Below are positions 8,512 to 17,056 of a stretch of DNA of 45,557 bases, piece after piece (position 1 is the first letter of the stretch; every line of letters begins with the position of its first letter). The position numbers and the translations under genes are program-made. The notes beneath the pieces were generated by a model. The model was given only the letters and a program-made list of their open reading frames with translations. It was not told the origin of the DNA and did not search any database. The stretch comes from an uncultured Eubacterium sp. (lineage in GTDB: Bacteria; Bacillota; Clostridia; Lachnospirales; Lachnospiraceae), in NCBI GenBank assembly GCA_910584245.1, contig CAJTZF010000022.1, positions 1-45,557 of the forward strand, given 5' to 3'.

Positions 8512-8540
8512 ATATTACTACGGTTTATATAAAATTGCAA
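8512..8540 (-). promoter_or_regulatory. Promoter of the metal-resistance operon
   Basis: Minus-strand -35 TTGCAA (8535-8540) and -10 TAATAT (8512-8517) with a 17-base spacer, directly upstream of the SmtB-type operator and about 60 bases from the regulator start. Confidence 0.65.
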
Positions 8541-8552
8541 GTACTTTTTTAT

Positions 8553-9287
8553 TTATTCCCTAACTTCATACAAATATGAGTTTCCCTTTTTTCCAATTCG
8601 CTCCACAACATTCAAATAATAAAAAATATTCAGCGCCGTTTGCGCGTGGGAAAGGGGAATTTTCGTGCTCTTCGCGTACTCCCTAGTCGTAAATCCGGAC
8701 AGCTCCGGCGGAATCATCATCCGGTAATCCTCCACGCGCTCAAAGAGCATCTCATCGACCAGTTCGAGCGGTATACGGTCATATTTCGTAGCCCCCCTCT
8801 TTTTATCGCGGCTCCAGCCGTCGAGCAGCCTCGTCTCCTCCATATCTATAAATAAAAATAATATACGCAAATTCGGATCGCCGAGATAACTCTTAATCTT
8901 GTACAATTCGTTAAACGCCTGATACGGGCTTCCTTTTTTTGGGGACTTGCGCCTGCTCACCTCCGCCCCCGACCCGGGATCGACCCAGATCACCCATTTC
9001 ACCGCAGGAATCGGATATACGATCGTAACGGGATAAAGCGGCAGAAACTTATCCAGTTTCCGCCGCAGTACATTAAAATGCGCCGTCTGTATTTCCGTCA
9101 CCGCATCTTCCCGAAAAATATCGGCGACAAACCCTTCCAGCGGCACCTCATGATAATCCTCATTCGGTTCCATATAGTGCTTCACTACCGCGTGCACCGT
9201 CTTTTCTGAAAGCGTGCCAATACCGTACCTCTCACGCTCCTGGTTCACAATCCTCTCAATGGCCTGATGAAAGATCTTCCTGTCCAT
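8553..9287 (-). CDS. Conserved protein of unknown function; possible PD-(D/E)XK-like fold with C-terminal winged helix
   Basis: 244 residues from ATG 9287 (GGGGAG upstream); an in-frame ATG at 9305 with AGGAAG is also possible. I know of no assigned function. Residues about 45-80 read EGFVADI...TEIQTAHFNVLRRKLDKF. The spacing of Asp, Glu-x-Gln and Lys resembles the active site of restriction-endonuclease-fold nucleases, but this is inference from pattern only. The C-terminal 60 residues (TTREYAKSTKIPLSHAQTALNIFYYLNVVERIGKKG) look like a winged helix. It overlaps the end of araD on the same strand in another frame by about 32 bases, so translation may be coupled, and it is the last gene of the long minus-strand unit. 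Confidence 0.6.
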   Translation of the reverse strand: MDRKIFHQAIERIVNQERERYGIGTLSEKTVHAVVKHYMEPNEDYHEVPLEGFVADIFREDAVTEIQTAHFNVLRRKLDKFLPLYPVTIVYPIPAVKWVIWVDPGSGAEVSRRKSPKKGSPYQAFNELYKIKSYLGDPNLRILFLFIDMEETRLLDGWSRDKKRGATKYDRIPLELVDEMLFERVEDYRMMIPPELSGFTTREYAKSTKIPLSHAQTALNIFYYLNVVERIGKKGNSYLYEVRE

Positions 9288-9963
9288 AGTATGCGTTCTC
9301 CCCATGCTTCCTGAAATAATGCTTATCCAGCAAATATTGAGGCGCCGGCTTCACATTTGGATTCAGCGTCATCGTGTGGTGGGCCATCTCGGCTACCTTG
9401 TCGAGTACAACGGCGTTATACACTGCATTTGCCGGAGAATTGCCCCACGTAAATGGGCCGTGGTTTTTTACTACAATACCCGGTACTTCCATTGGGTCAT
9501 TTTCTCCGATCGTTTCAACGATGACAAGTCCGGTATTTTTCTCATAACCTTCATTTATTTCAGCAGCGGTGAGATCTCTCGTGCAAGGAACTTCACCGTA
9601 AAAGTAATCGGCATGGGTCGTGCCATAAGCCGGAATTGCCATACCCGCCTGTGCAAAAGTAACCGCCCACGTAGAATGCGTGTGAACGACCCCTGCCAGA
9701 TTGTCATATGCCCGGTATAACTCAATATGCGTGGCCGTATCGGAAGATGGACGATATCTCCCCTCCACTACATTCTGGTTAAAATCGACAACTACCATAT
9801 CTTCCGGCGAAAGCTCCGCATAATCAACCCCGCTCGGCTTAATGACAACGAGATTATTTTCGCGGTCAATACCACTGACATTTCCCCATGTGTAAATAAC
9901 AAGTCCTTTCTCCTGAAGCTCCATATTTGCCTCATATACTTCTTTTTTCAATTGCTCTAACAT
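9256..9963 (-). CDS. araD: L-ribulose-5-phosphate 4-epimerase
   Basis: 235 residues, class II aldolase/epimerase family, interconverting L-ribulose 5-phosphate and D-xylulose 5-phosphate in the cytosol. Seen: WGNVSGID, KPSGVDYAELSPEDMVVVD, the metal-binding pair in GVVHTHSTWA, ATHIELYRA, and a third His in VVKNHGPFTWG. The start at 9963 is fixed by AGGAGG eight bases upstream; the frame is open 16 codons further up without a site. It sits about 50 bases after nadA on the same strand, away from any arabinose genes, which is unusual company. The C-terminus has seven residues beyond the usual YYGQ end and overlaps the next gene. Confidence 0.92.
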   Translation of the reverse strand: MLEQLKKEVYEANMELQEKGLVIYTWGNVSGIDRENNLVVIKPSGVDYAELSPEDMVVVDFNQNVVEGRYRPSSDTATHIELYRAYDNLAGVVHTHSTWAVTFAQAGMAIPAYGTTHADYFYGEVPCTRDLTAAEINEGYEKNTGLVIVETIGENDPMEVPGIVVKNHGPFTWGNSPANAVYNAVVLDKVAEMAHHTMTLNPNVKPAPQYLLDKHYFRKHGENAYYGQEDLSSGH

Positions 9964-10014
9964 ATTCCTTATCCTCCTTTTATAATATGATAAATGAATG
10001 AATACTAACATTCC

Positions 10015-10935
10015 TTATTTTGCAAGCTCAAGCATTTTCGCAAGCGCGGTATTGGCGCGGCCGGCCAGTTCCTGGCCGACAATCACCTCCGGAGACATCG
10101 ACGCCAGCGCCCTCTCTACTTTCTCCAGCGTAATCTTTTTCATATTCGGGCAAAACTGCCGGTGCCCCACACTGTAAAACTTCTTTTGCGGGTTTTTCTG
10201 CTGTAATTCATAAAAAATACCCATCTCCGTACAAATAATAAACTTGTCCTGCCCGCTATTGGAAGCGTAATCAATAATCTCCGACGTGCTCCCGATAAAA
10301 TCGGACAATTTAAGCACATCCGACGTACACTCCGGATGGCTCAAAACAAGCGCTTCCGGATGGAGCTTCTTCGCCTCCTTAATCTGTTCTGCCGAAATGC
10401 TCGTATGCACATGGCAAAAACCGTCGTGAAAAATAAAATCCTTCTCTGGAATTTGTTCGGCCACATATCTGCCCAAGTTGTTGTCCGGTATGAAAAAAAT
10501 ATGCCGGTTCGGCAATGCCTTCACAACCCGGATTGCATTGGAAGAGGTGACACACACATCGGACTCCGCCTTGATCTCCGCCGTGGAATTCACATAGCAC
10601 ACGACGGCCACATCCTCATACTGCTGCCGGATCTCGTGAATTCTGCGTATATCGACCATATGCGCCATCGGACAGTCCGCATATTCATCCACCATAATCA
10701 CTTTCTTATCCGGATTCAATATCTTGGCGCTCTCACCCATAAACGATACGCCGCAAAACAATATATTCCTCTGGGGAGTATCTACTGCTTTCTGGGCAAG
10801 AAAATAGGAATCCCCGACAAAATCTGCAATCTCCTGTACCTCACCGTCTACATAATAATGTGCCAGAATTACGACATCCTTTTCTTTTTGAAGTTTCTTA
10901 ATCTTTTCCTTGATTGTCTGTTGATCTGCTGTCAT
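10015..10935 (-). CDS. nadA: Quinolinate synthase A (4Fe-4S)
   Basis: 306 residues. It condenses iminoaspartate with dihydroxyacetone phosphate to quinolinate in NAD biosynthesis. Recognised from AHYYVDGEVQEIADFVGDS, CGVSFMGESAKIL, CVTSSNA, HPEC and RQFCPNMK, which include the three Cys that hold the Fe-S cluster. The ATG at 10935 is chosen because GGAGG lies six bases before it; an in-frame ATG at 10953 exists without a site. No nadB or nadC is beside it, whereas nadA-nadB-nadC are often together. Here it follows an ABC exporter gene by 17 bases and precedes araD, apparently in one transcript. Confidence 0.95.
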   Translation of the reverse strand: MTADQQTIKEKIKKLQKEKDVVILAHYYVDGEVQEIADFVGDSYFLAQKAVDTPQRNILFCGVSFMGESAKILNPDKKVIMVDEYADCPMAHMVDIRRIHEIRQQYEDVAVVCYVNSTAEIKAESDVCVTSSNAIRVVKALPNRHIFFIPDNNLGRYVAEQIPEKDFIFHDGFCHVHTSISAEQIKEAKKLHPEALVLSHPECTSDVLKLSDFIGSTSEIIDYASNSGQDKFIICTEMGIFYELQQKNPQKKFYSVGHRQFCPNMKKITLEKVERALASMSPEVIVGQELAGRANTALAKMLELAK

Positions 10936-10952
10936 AGTTTCCTCCATTTCCA

Positions 10953-12698
10953 TTAGCCTGTAAACTGACTATTATAAAGCGTAGCATAAAAACCATTTTT
11001 TTTCAATAGGTTATGATGATTCCCCTGCTCAATAATATGACCGTCTTTCATCACAAGTATAACATCCGCCTCCCTGATCGTGGACAGGCGGTGAGCCACG
11101 ATAAAACTCGTGCGCCCCTGCATCATCTTCGAAAATGCACTTTGGATCCGAATCTCGGTGCGCGTGTCAATGGACGACGTCGCCTCGTCCAGTATAAGCA
11201 TCGGCGGCAGACAGAGCATCACCCTGGCAATACACAAAAGCTGCTTCTGTCCCTGGGAAAGACTTCCGCCATCTTCTCCGATAACGGTATTATACCCATT
11301 GGGCAGACGCTTAATAAAACCGTGGGCATGGCTCGCTTTCGCCGCCTCGATCATTTCTTCCTCCGTGGCGTCCGGCCTGCCCATCACGATATTATCCCGG
11401 ATCGTTCCCTGGCGGAGCCATGTCTCCTGGAGTACCATACCATAATTTTTGCGCAGGCTCTCTCTCGTAATTTCCCGTATATCGCGCCCGCTCACAACAA
11501 TCCTCCCGCGTCTCACGTCATAAAAACGCATCAAAAGATTGATGAGCGTCGTTTTCCCACATCCGGTCGGCCCGACAATCGCCACCCTCTGTCCCGGCTT
11601 CACAGAAAGATTAAAATCCTCGATCAATTTCTGGTCCGGCTCATAGGAAAAATAAACATCCTCCATCTTCACACTGCCGTCCACTTCTTCCAATGAAACG
11701 GCGTCCGCCGCCTCCGGCGCCTGCGGCTGCTCTTCTATCAGGTCAAAAATGCGCCCCGCACAGGCAAGTGCATTTTGAAGTTCGGTCACGACGCCTGAGA
11801 TTTCATTAAACGGCTTCGTATACTGATTGGCATAACTTAAAAAACAAGAAAGCTTTCCAACCGAAAGACCGCCCTGTATGACAAAAAACGCGCCGGCAAT
11901 TCCCACACCCGCATACACAAGACTATTTACAAAACGGGTCGCCGGATTCGTAATAGAAGAAAAGAAAATACCGCGCAGGGAACATTTGCGCAGGCGGTCA
12001 TTGATCTCGTCAAACCTCTTCTGGGCATCGTCCTCATAACCAAATGCCTGGACAACCTTCTGATTCCCGAGAATCTCTTCGACAAGGGCCGTCTGCTCCC
12101 CCCGCGTCTCCGACTGGAGCTTAAACATCTCATACGTCCGCTTTGCGATAAAACTCGCCACAAGAAGCGAAACCGGCGTAATCAAAACGACAACCAGCGT
12201 AATGCCCACATTGACGCTGAGCATAAATAACAGCGTTCCCAATATCGTAATAACGCCCGTAAACAACTGCGTAAATCCCATCAATAGTCCATCTGCGAAC
12301 TGGTCGACATCCGCGATGACACGGCTGACAATCTCGCCATAAGAGTGGCTGTCGATATAACTTAGCGGCAACTCCTGTATTTTCTTAAATGCCTCATCCC
12401 GGATGTCCCTCACGACACAATACGTAATTTTATTATTACAGACATTCATAACCCACTGGGCTGCCATCGTAACCAGCACGGCAATTCCAATCTTCCGCAA
12501 AATAGAAGCCACATTTGCAAAGTCTACGTCTCCCGGCCGGACAATCGAATCAATGGCCTGTCCTGTAAGAATCGGAACGTAGAGCGTCAACGCCACTGTA
12601 ACCGCCGCAAGCACGAGAGAACAAATAAGAAAAAATGCATACTTGCGAATATAACGCAACACCTTTTTCAATGTTCCTTTTTGTCTCATGGAACTCAT
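10953..12698 (-). CDS. ABC exporter half-transporter, subunit 2 (fused membrane and ATPase domains)
   Basis: 581 residues. Six transmembrane segments fill about 1-320 (first span about 18-38), followed by a nucleotide-binding domain. Motifs seen: Walker A GPTGCGKTT near 385, Q-loop VLQETW, ABC signature LSQGQ, Walker B MLILDEATSSID, H-loop VAHRLS. The catalytic Glu after Walker B is present, so this is the competent ATPase of the pair. It starts at ATG 12698, overlapping the stop of the partner by four bases. With that partner it should form a heterodimeric multidrug/lipid-type exporter of the BmrCD/TM287-288 kind. Substrate unknown. Confidence 0.9.
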   Translation of the reverse strand: MSSMRQKGTLKKVLRYIRKYAFFLICSLVLAAVTVALTLYVPILTGQAIDSIVRPGDVDFANVASILRKIGIAVLVTMAAQWVMNVCNNKITYCVVRDIRDEAFKKIQELPLSYIDSHSYGEIVSRVIADVDQFADGLLMGFTQLFTGVITILGTLLFMLSVNVGITLVVVLITPVSLLVASFIAKRTYEMFKLQSETRGEQTALVEEILGNQKVVQAFGYEDDAQKRFDEINDRLRKCSLRGIFFSSITNPATRFVNSLVYAGVGIAGAFFVIQGGLSVGKLSCFLSYANQYTKPFNEISGVVTELQNALACAGRIFDLIEEQPQAPEAADAVSLEEVDGSVKMEDVYFSYEPDQKLIEDFNLSVKPGQRVAIVGPTGCGKTTLINLLMRFYDVRRGRIVVSGRDIREITRESLRKNYGMVLQETWLRQGTIRDNIVMGRPDATEEEMIEAAKASHAHGFIKRLPNGYNTVIGEDGGSLSQGQKQLLCIARVMLCLPPMLILDEATSSIDTRTEIRIQSAFSKMMQGRTSFIVAHRLSTIREADVILVMKDGHIIEQGNHHNLLKKNGFYATLYNSQFTG

Positions 12699-14428
12699 GA
12701 TGCCTTCTCCCCCTTTCCAAACTGCGACTCATAAATTTCCCGGTATACCTCACAATCCGCAAGAAGCTCCTCGTGAGTTCCCGTTCCTGCCACCTCTCCG
12801 TCGTCCAGCACAATAATGTGGTCCGCGTGTAAAATCGAGCTCGTGCGCTGGGACACAATAAATACAGTAGTCCCCCGCATCTTCTCACGGATTCCCTCAC
12901 GCAAAGCCGCATCCGTAGCATAATCCAGGGCGGAAGCGCTGTCGTCGAGAATAAGAATTTCCGGTTTCTTCACGAGCGCCCGGGCAATCGTCAGCCTCTG
13001 CCTCTGCCCCCCTGAAAAATTCTTTCCACCCTGCTCTACGAGCGCATCCAGCCCCCCCTCCTTTGCGCGGACAAAATCAGCGGCCTGTGCGGCGGATAAC
13101 GCCTCCCATATTTCCTCATCGGTAGCCTCCGGCCTGCCCCACTGCATATTCGAACGGATTGTCCCGTAAAACAGAACGGCCCTCTGCGGGACAATGCCAA
13201 TTTTCTCTCTCAGCTGGGTAAGCGGGTACTGCCCAATCTCCTCTCCATCTATGCACAGCTTACCGGATGTGATGTCATAAAACCGAGGAATCAGATTAAC
13301 GAGAGATGTTTTTCCCGAACCCGTACCGCCGATAATCCCGATTACTTCACCTTTTTTCGCCACAAACGAAACATCTGTCAAGGACTCCTCCGAAGACTCC
13401 TGGTATTTCAACCCCACGTGCTCAAATACGACCGCCTTTTCCCCTGCTCCGGACGCAACATCCTTTTCTGCTGAATCCGGCAGACTCGTGTGAATTTCAA
13501 ATACATCCTGGATCCGGTTGCCGCAGGCAATCGCCTTCGTAACCGTTATGATAAGATTGGCGAGCTTCACAAGCTCCACGAGAATCTGCGACATATAGTT
13601 GACGAGGGCGACCACAGCGCCCTGCGTAATCAAACCGCCTTCCACCCGGACCGCACCTGTCCAGATAAGTACAATTGTCGCGCCATTAATAATAACATAA
13701 GTGAATGGATTCATCAGCGCAGAAATACGCCCAACAAACATCTGCACCCGGTTTAAATCCAGGTTGGCCCTCTCGAACTCCTCTGTCTCCTCCCCCTCTT
13801 TCCGAAAGGCCCGTATGACCCGGACGCCTGTCAAATTCTCCCTCGTAATGCCGAGCACCCGGTCCAGTCCCGCCTGTACTTTCTTAAACAATGGGATACT
13901 CACAAGCATAACTCCGAATACGACGATCGACAAAAGCGGTATCGCAACGACAAAGATCAGCGCCGCCTTTACATCAATCGTAAATGCCATAATCATTGCG
14001 CCAAACACAATAAACGGTGAGCGGAGAAATAGCCTCAAAACGAGATTTACCCCGGACTGCACTTGGTTCATATCACTCGTCATACGGGTAATGAGACTTG
14101 TCGACCCGAGCCTGTCCATCTCCGAATAAGAAAATGTCTCAATATGTCGGAATAACGCCGATTTCAACTTTGCTGCAAAACCGACGGCTGCCTTCGCCGC
14201 AAAATACTGCGCAGTCAGGGAAGACGCCAGTCCTACCACAGCTAATAATAACAGTACTCCGCCCATTAGCAGCACATATTTCGTATCCTTATTATCAATT
14301 CCCACATCAATAATGGATGCCATAACAAGAGGCACCATCAATTCAAAGGAGGCCTCCAGCAGCTTAAATAATGGCCCCAGTACGGTCTCCTTCTTGTAAT
14401 CCTTCAAATAAATGAGTAACTTCCACAT
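12695..14428 (-). CDS. ABC exporter half-transporter, subunit 1 (fused membrane and ATPase domains, degenerate site)
   Basis: 577 residues with the same layout: membrane domain about 1-310, then Walker A GGTGSGKTS, signature FSGGQRQR, Walker B EILILDDSASALD and switch region VSQRTSS. Two changes mark it as the degenerate half of a heterodimer: Asp replaces the catalytic Glu after Walker B (LDDSAS), and Gln occupies the usual H-loop His position (VSQRTS). That pattern is established for heterodimeric exporters with one non-hydrolysing site. First gene of the unit, promoter at 14485-14513. A small out-of-frame reading frame with a strong ribosome binding site overlaps its start (14364-14453). 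Confidence 0.9.
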   Translation of the reverse strand: MWKLLIYLKDYKKETVLGPLFKLLEASFELMVPLVMASIIDVGIDNKDTKYVLLMGGVLLLLAVVGLASSLTAQYFAAKAAVGFAAKLKSALFRHIETFSYSEMDRLGSTSLITRMTSDMNQVQSGVNLVLRLFLRSPFIVFGAMIMAFTIDVKAALIFVVAIPLLSIVVFGVMLVSIPLFKKVQAGLDRVLGITRENLTGVRVIRAFRKEGEETEEFERANLDLNRVQMFVGRISALMNPFTYVIINGATIVLIWTGAVRVEGGLITQGAVVALVNYMSQILVELVKLANLIITVTKAIACGNRIQDVFEIHTSLPDSAEKDVASGAGEKAVVFEHVGLKYQESSEESLTDVSFVAKKGEVIGIIGGTGSGKTSLVNLIPRFYDITSGKLCIDGEEIGQYPLTQLREKIGIVPQRAVLFYGTIRSNMQWGRPEATDEEIWEALSAAQAADFVRAKEGGLDALVEQGGKNFSGGQRQRLTIARALVKKPEILILDDSASALDYATDAALREGIREKMRGTTVFIVSQRTSSILHADHIIVLDDGEVAGTGTHEELLADCEVYREIYESQFGKGEKAS

Positions 14429-14484
14429 GTCTCCTGTGATTCCTTTCCTTCATTCTCTCCTCCACTTCCCCAAACCCTGTGTAC

Positions 14485-14513
14485 ATTTTACCATAACCCA
14501 GACAGGTTTCCAA
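14485..14513 (-). promoter_or_regulatory. Predicted promoter of the ABC exporter-nadA-araD unit
   Basis: Minus-strand -35 TTGGAA (14508-14513) and -10 TAAAAT (14485-14490), 17 bases apart, about 55 bases upstream of the first ABC gene. It lies just downstream of the spoVAE terminator copy at 14549-14592, so transcription of the unit is insulated from upstream. Confidence 0.6.
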
Positions 14514-14548
14514 CAATTTCTTAGAAAAAACACGGGAACAACAAAAAA

Positions 14549-14592
14549 GACGCCAGGGAACACCGGCGGTACCGAAACTTTTTCCCTGCGTC
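14549..14592 (-). terminator. Rho-independent terminator, left (duplicated) copy
   Basis: On the minus strand GACGCAGGGAA pairs with TTCCCTGGCGTC (one bulge), with an inner CCGG/CCGG pairing in one copy, followed directly by six T. This is the original spoVAE terminator as left by the duplication. Confidence 0.8.
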
Positions 14593-14618
14593 CTATCATG
14601 TCATACACAATCTTCCAC

Positions 14619-14820
14619 TCACGACATCTTTGGCTTAAATACAAGCGCTGCCAGATAGCTAATAATTAAGGCACCCGAGATTCCGGCCGCGGCCTGCTCC
14701 AAACCGCCATAAAAAATCCCGATAAACCCCTGGTTATCCACTGCCTCTTTCACGCCCTTAAACAGCAGATGCCCAAACCCGATGAGCGGCACCGTCGCTC
14801 CTGCCTTGGCCCACTCCGCA
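14619..14820 (-). pseudogene. spoVAE 3' fragment (duplicate)
   Basis: Encodes the last 66 residues of SpoVAE (from AEWAKAGATVPLIG to FKPKMS), identical in protein to the complete copy at 18825-19178. It has no start, because the 3.9 kb insertion interrupts it at 14820. The stop codon is TGA here and TAA in the complete gene, one of the few differences between the copies. Non-functional; it marks the left edge of the insertion. Confidence 0.92.
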
Positions 14821-15099
14821 CATGATCAGCACTTCCTTTCCTGCCCTAAAGTGGATATTTGTAAATGGCTTTTTATATTCGGACATAAAAATAACCGGGT
14901 GGTATTCCGTCTCGGATACCATCCGGCTATGTAATGTGTATATTATTTTGAGGTTCTTTCTTTAATATAACCCTTTACCAATGCCAACCGTCATGATAAT
15001 CTTTATAGCATAGAAACGAAGTTTACTACCGTACAGCTTATAGCCCATGCGGTTTGCCCGTCTCTTTTTTCTTGAATTATACGCATCTGGAAAAATGCT
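14821..15099. other. Left end of the inserted segment: hairpin and unidentified coding scrap
   Basis: No intact gene. Positions 14895-14926 form a hairpin (CCGG-TGGTAT / ATACCA-CCGG with one mismatch). On the minus strand it is followed by TTATTTTT, so it is a probable terminator. Between about 14970 and 15110 the minus strand has a short open stretch (RANRMGYKLYGSK then a hydrophobic run ending GKGLY) that reads like the last 40 residues of some enzyme. I cannot name it. Confidence 0.4.
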
Positions 15100-15909
15100 T
15101 TAGCAGACTACAGCTTTCTGTTTTTTCTCCAGTGTCTCCACAACTTCTATATCAAGCCTTAGATATTTTGCAATTTCCTGATTGGAGAGTTTTCCATCCT
15201 CCAACATCCGCAAAGCACTTTCTTTCTTTTCATCGTCTATAAATTCTTCCATCAGTTCCTCTACAATTCCACTCATAGTATTCACTCCTTCCTCATCTTC
15301 CTTAAAATATCGTACCCGATCTGCCAATTTTTTATAATGCATATCGGACGCATTCAAACAGAAAAAATCTTTCATCAACAATCCCAGTGGCGATTCATCA
15401 CGATATGCACCGTTCACATATAATATATGCGAACTATCTCCAAATTTCTCTCCTGTTTCTTCTACAAACCGATTGATATGATAAATCGGCTTATCTCTTC
15501 CCATTACATCATTCTCAGTTATAAAAATAACATAAGTTTCCGGTAATTCTTCTGTATCGTCTCCTGCCAAAAGCACGTTGGCATCTAACAGACTACTATG
15601 ATACCTTGCCCTTTTCGGTTTAGCTCCACTATCTAATCGTTGAATTTCAATGTCATATCTTTTCTGCTCACTGTCAGTAGCCTCAATATCCAAAGTTATG
15701 GAACGCCCTTACAAATTCTTTATCATATGCTAAACATGAGCTTTTTTCACTTTCAAATCTGGCTTATCCATGATAATGCGAAGTATCAGTTCCGTACATT
15801 CAATATCATCCTCAAAACATTTTGTCATAAATTCGTCATCAAACAGCCGGAATCCCTTAATACGTTTCTGTATCTTTTCCCGCTTTTCTTTTGCGCTTTG
15901 AACCGACAC
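15100..15909 (-). pseudogene. Rpn/PD-(D/E)XK nuclease-family transposase, nonsense-mutated
   Basis: One continuous frame from a GTG at 15909 gives the standard Rpn-type protein: IKGFRLFDDEFMTKCFEDD, ECTELILRII, then LDIEATDSEQKRYDIEIQR (the PD-(D/E)XK core with Asp and Glu-x-Gln), and a C-terminal helical part ending EKKQKAVVC. It is interrupted in frame by TAG (15730-15732) and TAA (15709-15711), so the catalytic core is split from its N-terminus. Family members are recombination-promoting nucleases common in gut Clostridia. A downstream ATG at 15693 could still yield a 197-residue fragment containing the core. Part of the inserted segment. Confidence 0.85.
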
Positions 15910-16268
15910 TGCGCCACCTGCTTCCTTCTTGTCTCAAACTCGTATCCAGTTTTCTTATAGTTTACCATAATTCTCGTATTTTCACAATCCAATTTTCCCA
16001 TAAATCTGTTAGCCAGCATTTCGGATTTCATTCTCCGGTAAGACATCTACAATAGGATCAATGTCCCCCTATCCTTTACCAAGTATCTTGCCATTAACCA
16101 CATCAGTAAGGAAACTATATAGCATTTTTCTTTTTTTGCACACTGATAAAAGACACATTCCGCAATCTTTACAATTATTTTAACATCATAATGTGTTTCC
16201 CTAGACTTTCTTGCGTAACACTATTTCATTATCAGGTCAAATCTCCAATATCTGTTGCTTTTATCTTC

Positions 16269-16919
16269 TCAACAAACGAAAATTCTGCTATCTCCTTTTA
16301 CCACCTTGCTATTAGTACATTTACTTTTTTTATTTTCATCCCATAAAGCAATATTATGTTTGTCAGTATAAAAAGAATTATATTTTACACCAGAAATATC
16401 ATCTCTTTTTTTTACAATATCTAAAAAATCTAGAGATACTGCATAACCTTGTTCCTTATAATTTGGTGATGTTAAATATTCTTTTATTATGATATAAAAT
16501 GCTCTAATATCAATTAAATAATTATTCTCAAAAAACTGTACTGTTTCATCTGAAAACAGTCTATCAAGTCCATCGGAAACCATAAGCGTGAAATCCATTA
16601 ATTTTATTTTGTTTTTTATAGTACATTCAGCAACTGATATATAATCATTTTCAGTTGCTTTTTGTTCTTTACAAGATGTTTTTATATCTTCTGCCAAATA
16701 AAGTACTTGTTCACCAATATGATTCACTCTTCCATTATCATTTATTGCTGATACAGGTGCTACACCGGAGTGTTGATCATCATATCCACACCACCTGTTG
16801 AAACAGCTCTTGATTTTTTTCTTTTTTCTCACCATTCAAACTCTCAAAGCTAAACTGTTTTGCATTAAGCAGGGAAAAAAGTGCCATGTCTGTTCTGATT
16901 TTAAAGTCATACATTATCA
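16269..16919 (-). pseudogene. RES-domain protein (NAD-degrading toxin family), truncated and probably frameshifted
   Basis: An open frame from ATG 16835 encodes 188 residues with the RES signature: WCGYDDQHSGVAPVS, then GRVNHIGEQVLYLAEDIKTSCKE, where the Arg, Glu and Ser positions are kept. RES proteins are toxins that degrade NAD, usually paired with an Xre/MbcA-type antitoxin or fused to a HEPN domain. Here the N-terminus is abnormal. A second frame (MYDFKIRTDMALFSLLNAK...) with its own start upstream runs into it and is cut off near 16795 by a frame change, suggesting an original longer protein with a frameshift. No partner antitoxin is recognisable. Very AT-rich. Probably inactive, not certain. 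Confidence 0.6.
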
Positions 16920-17056
16920 TCGCTCCATCTCATACCGAAATATTAGTCTATTTAATCAATTAAATATAATTTTATTCAATTTTCACTATTTTGTAAAGTA
17001 AACAACCAATAAATTTCATAACAACTCATGTCACAAGATCTATTGGCTATATAATA

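Larger units (their letters stand above)
14541..14820. repeat. Direct repeat, left copy (spoVAE 3' end plus terminator)
   Basis: This block is repeated at 18751-19026. The copies differ by two substitutions and one 4-base indel over about 276 aligned bases. It contains the spoVAE terminator and the last 66 codons of spoVAE. The repeat ends abruptly inside the gene at CCGCA (14816-14820), after which unrelated inserted DNA begins. Confidence 0.95.
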
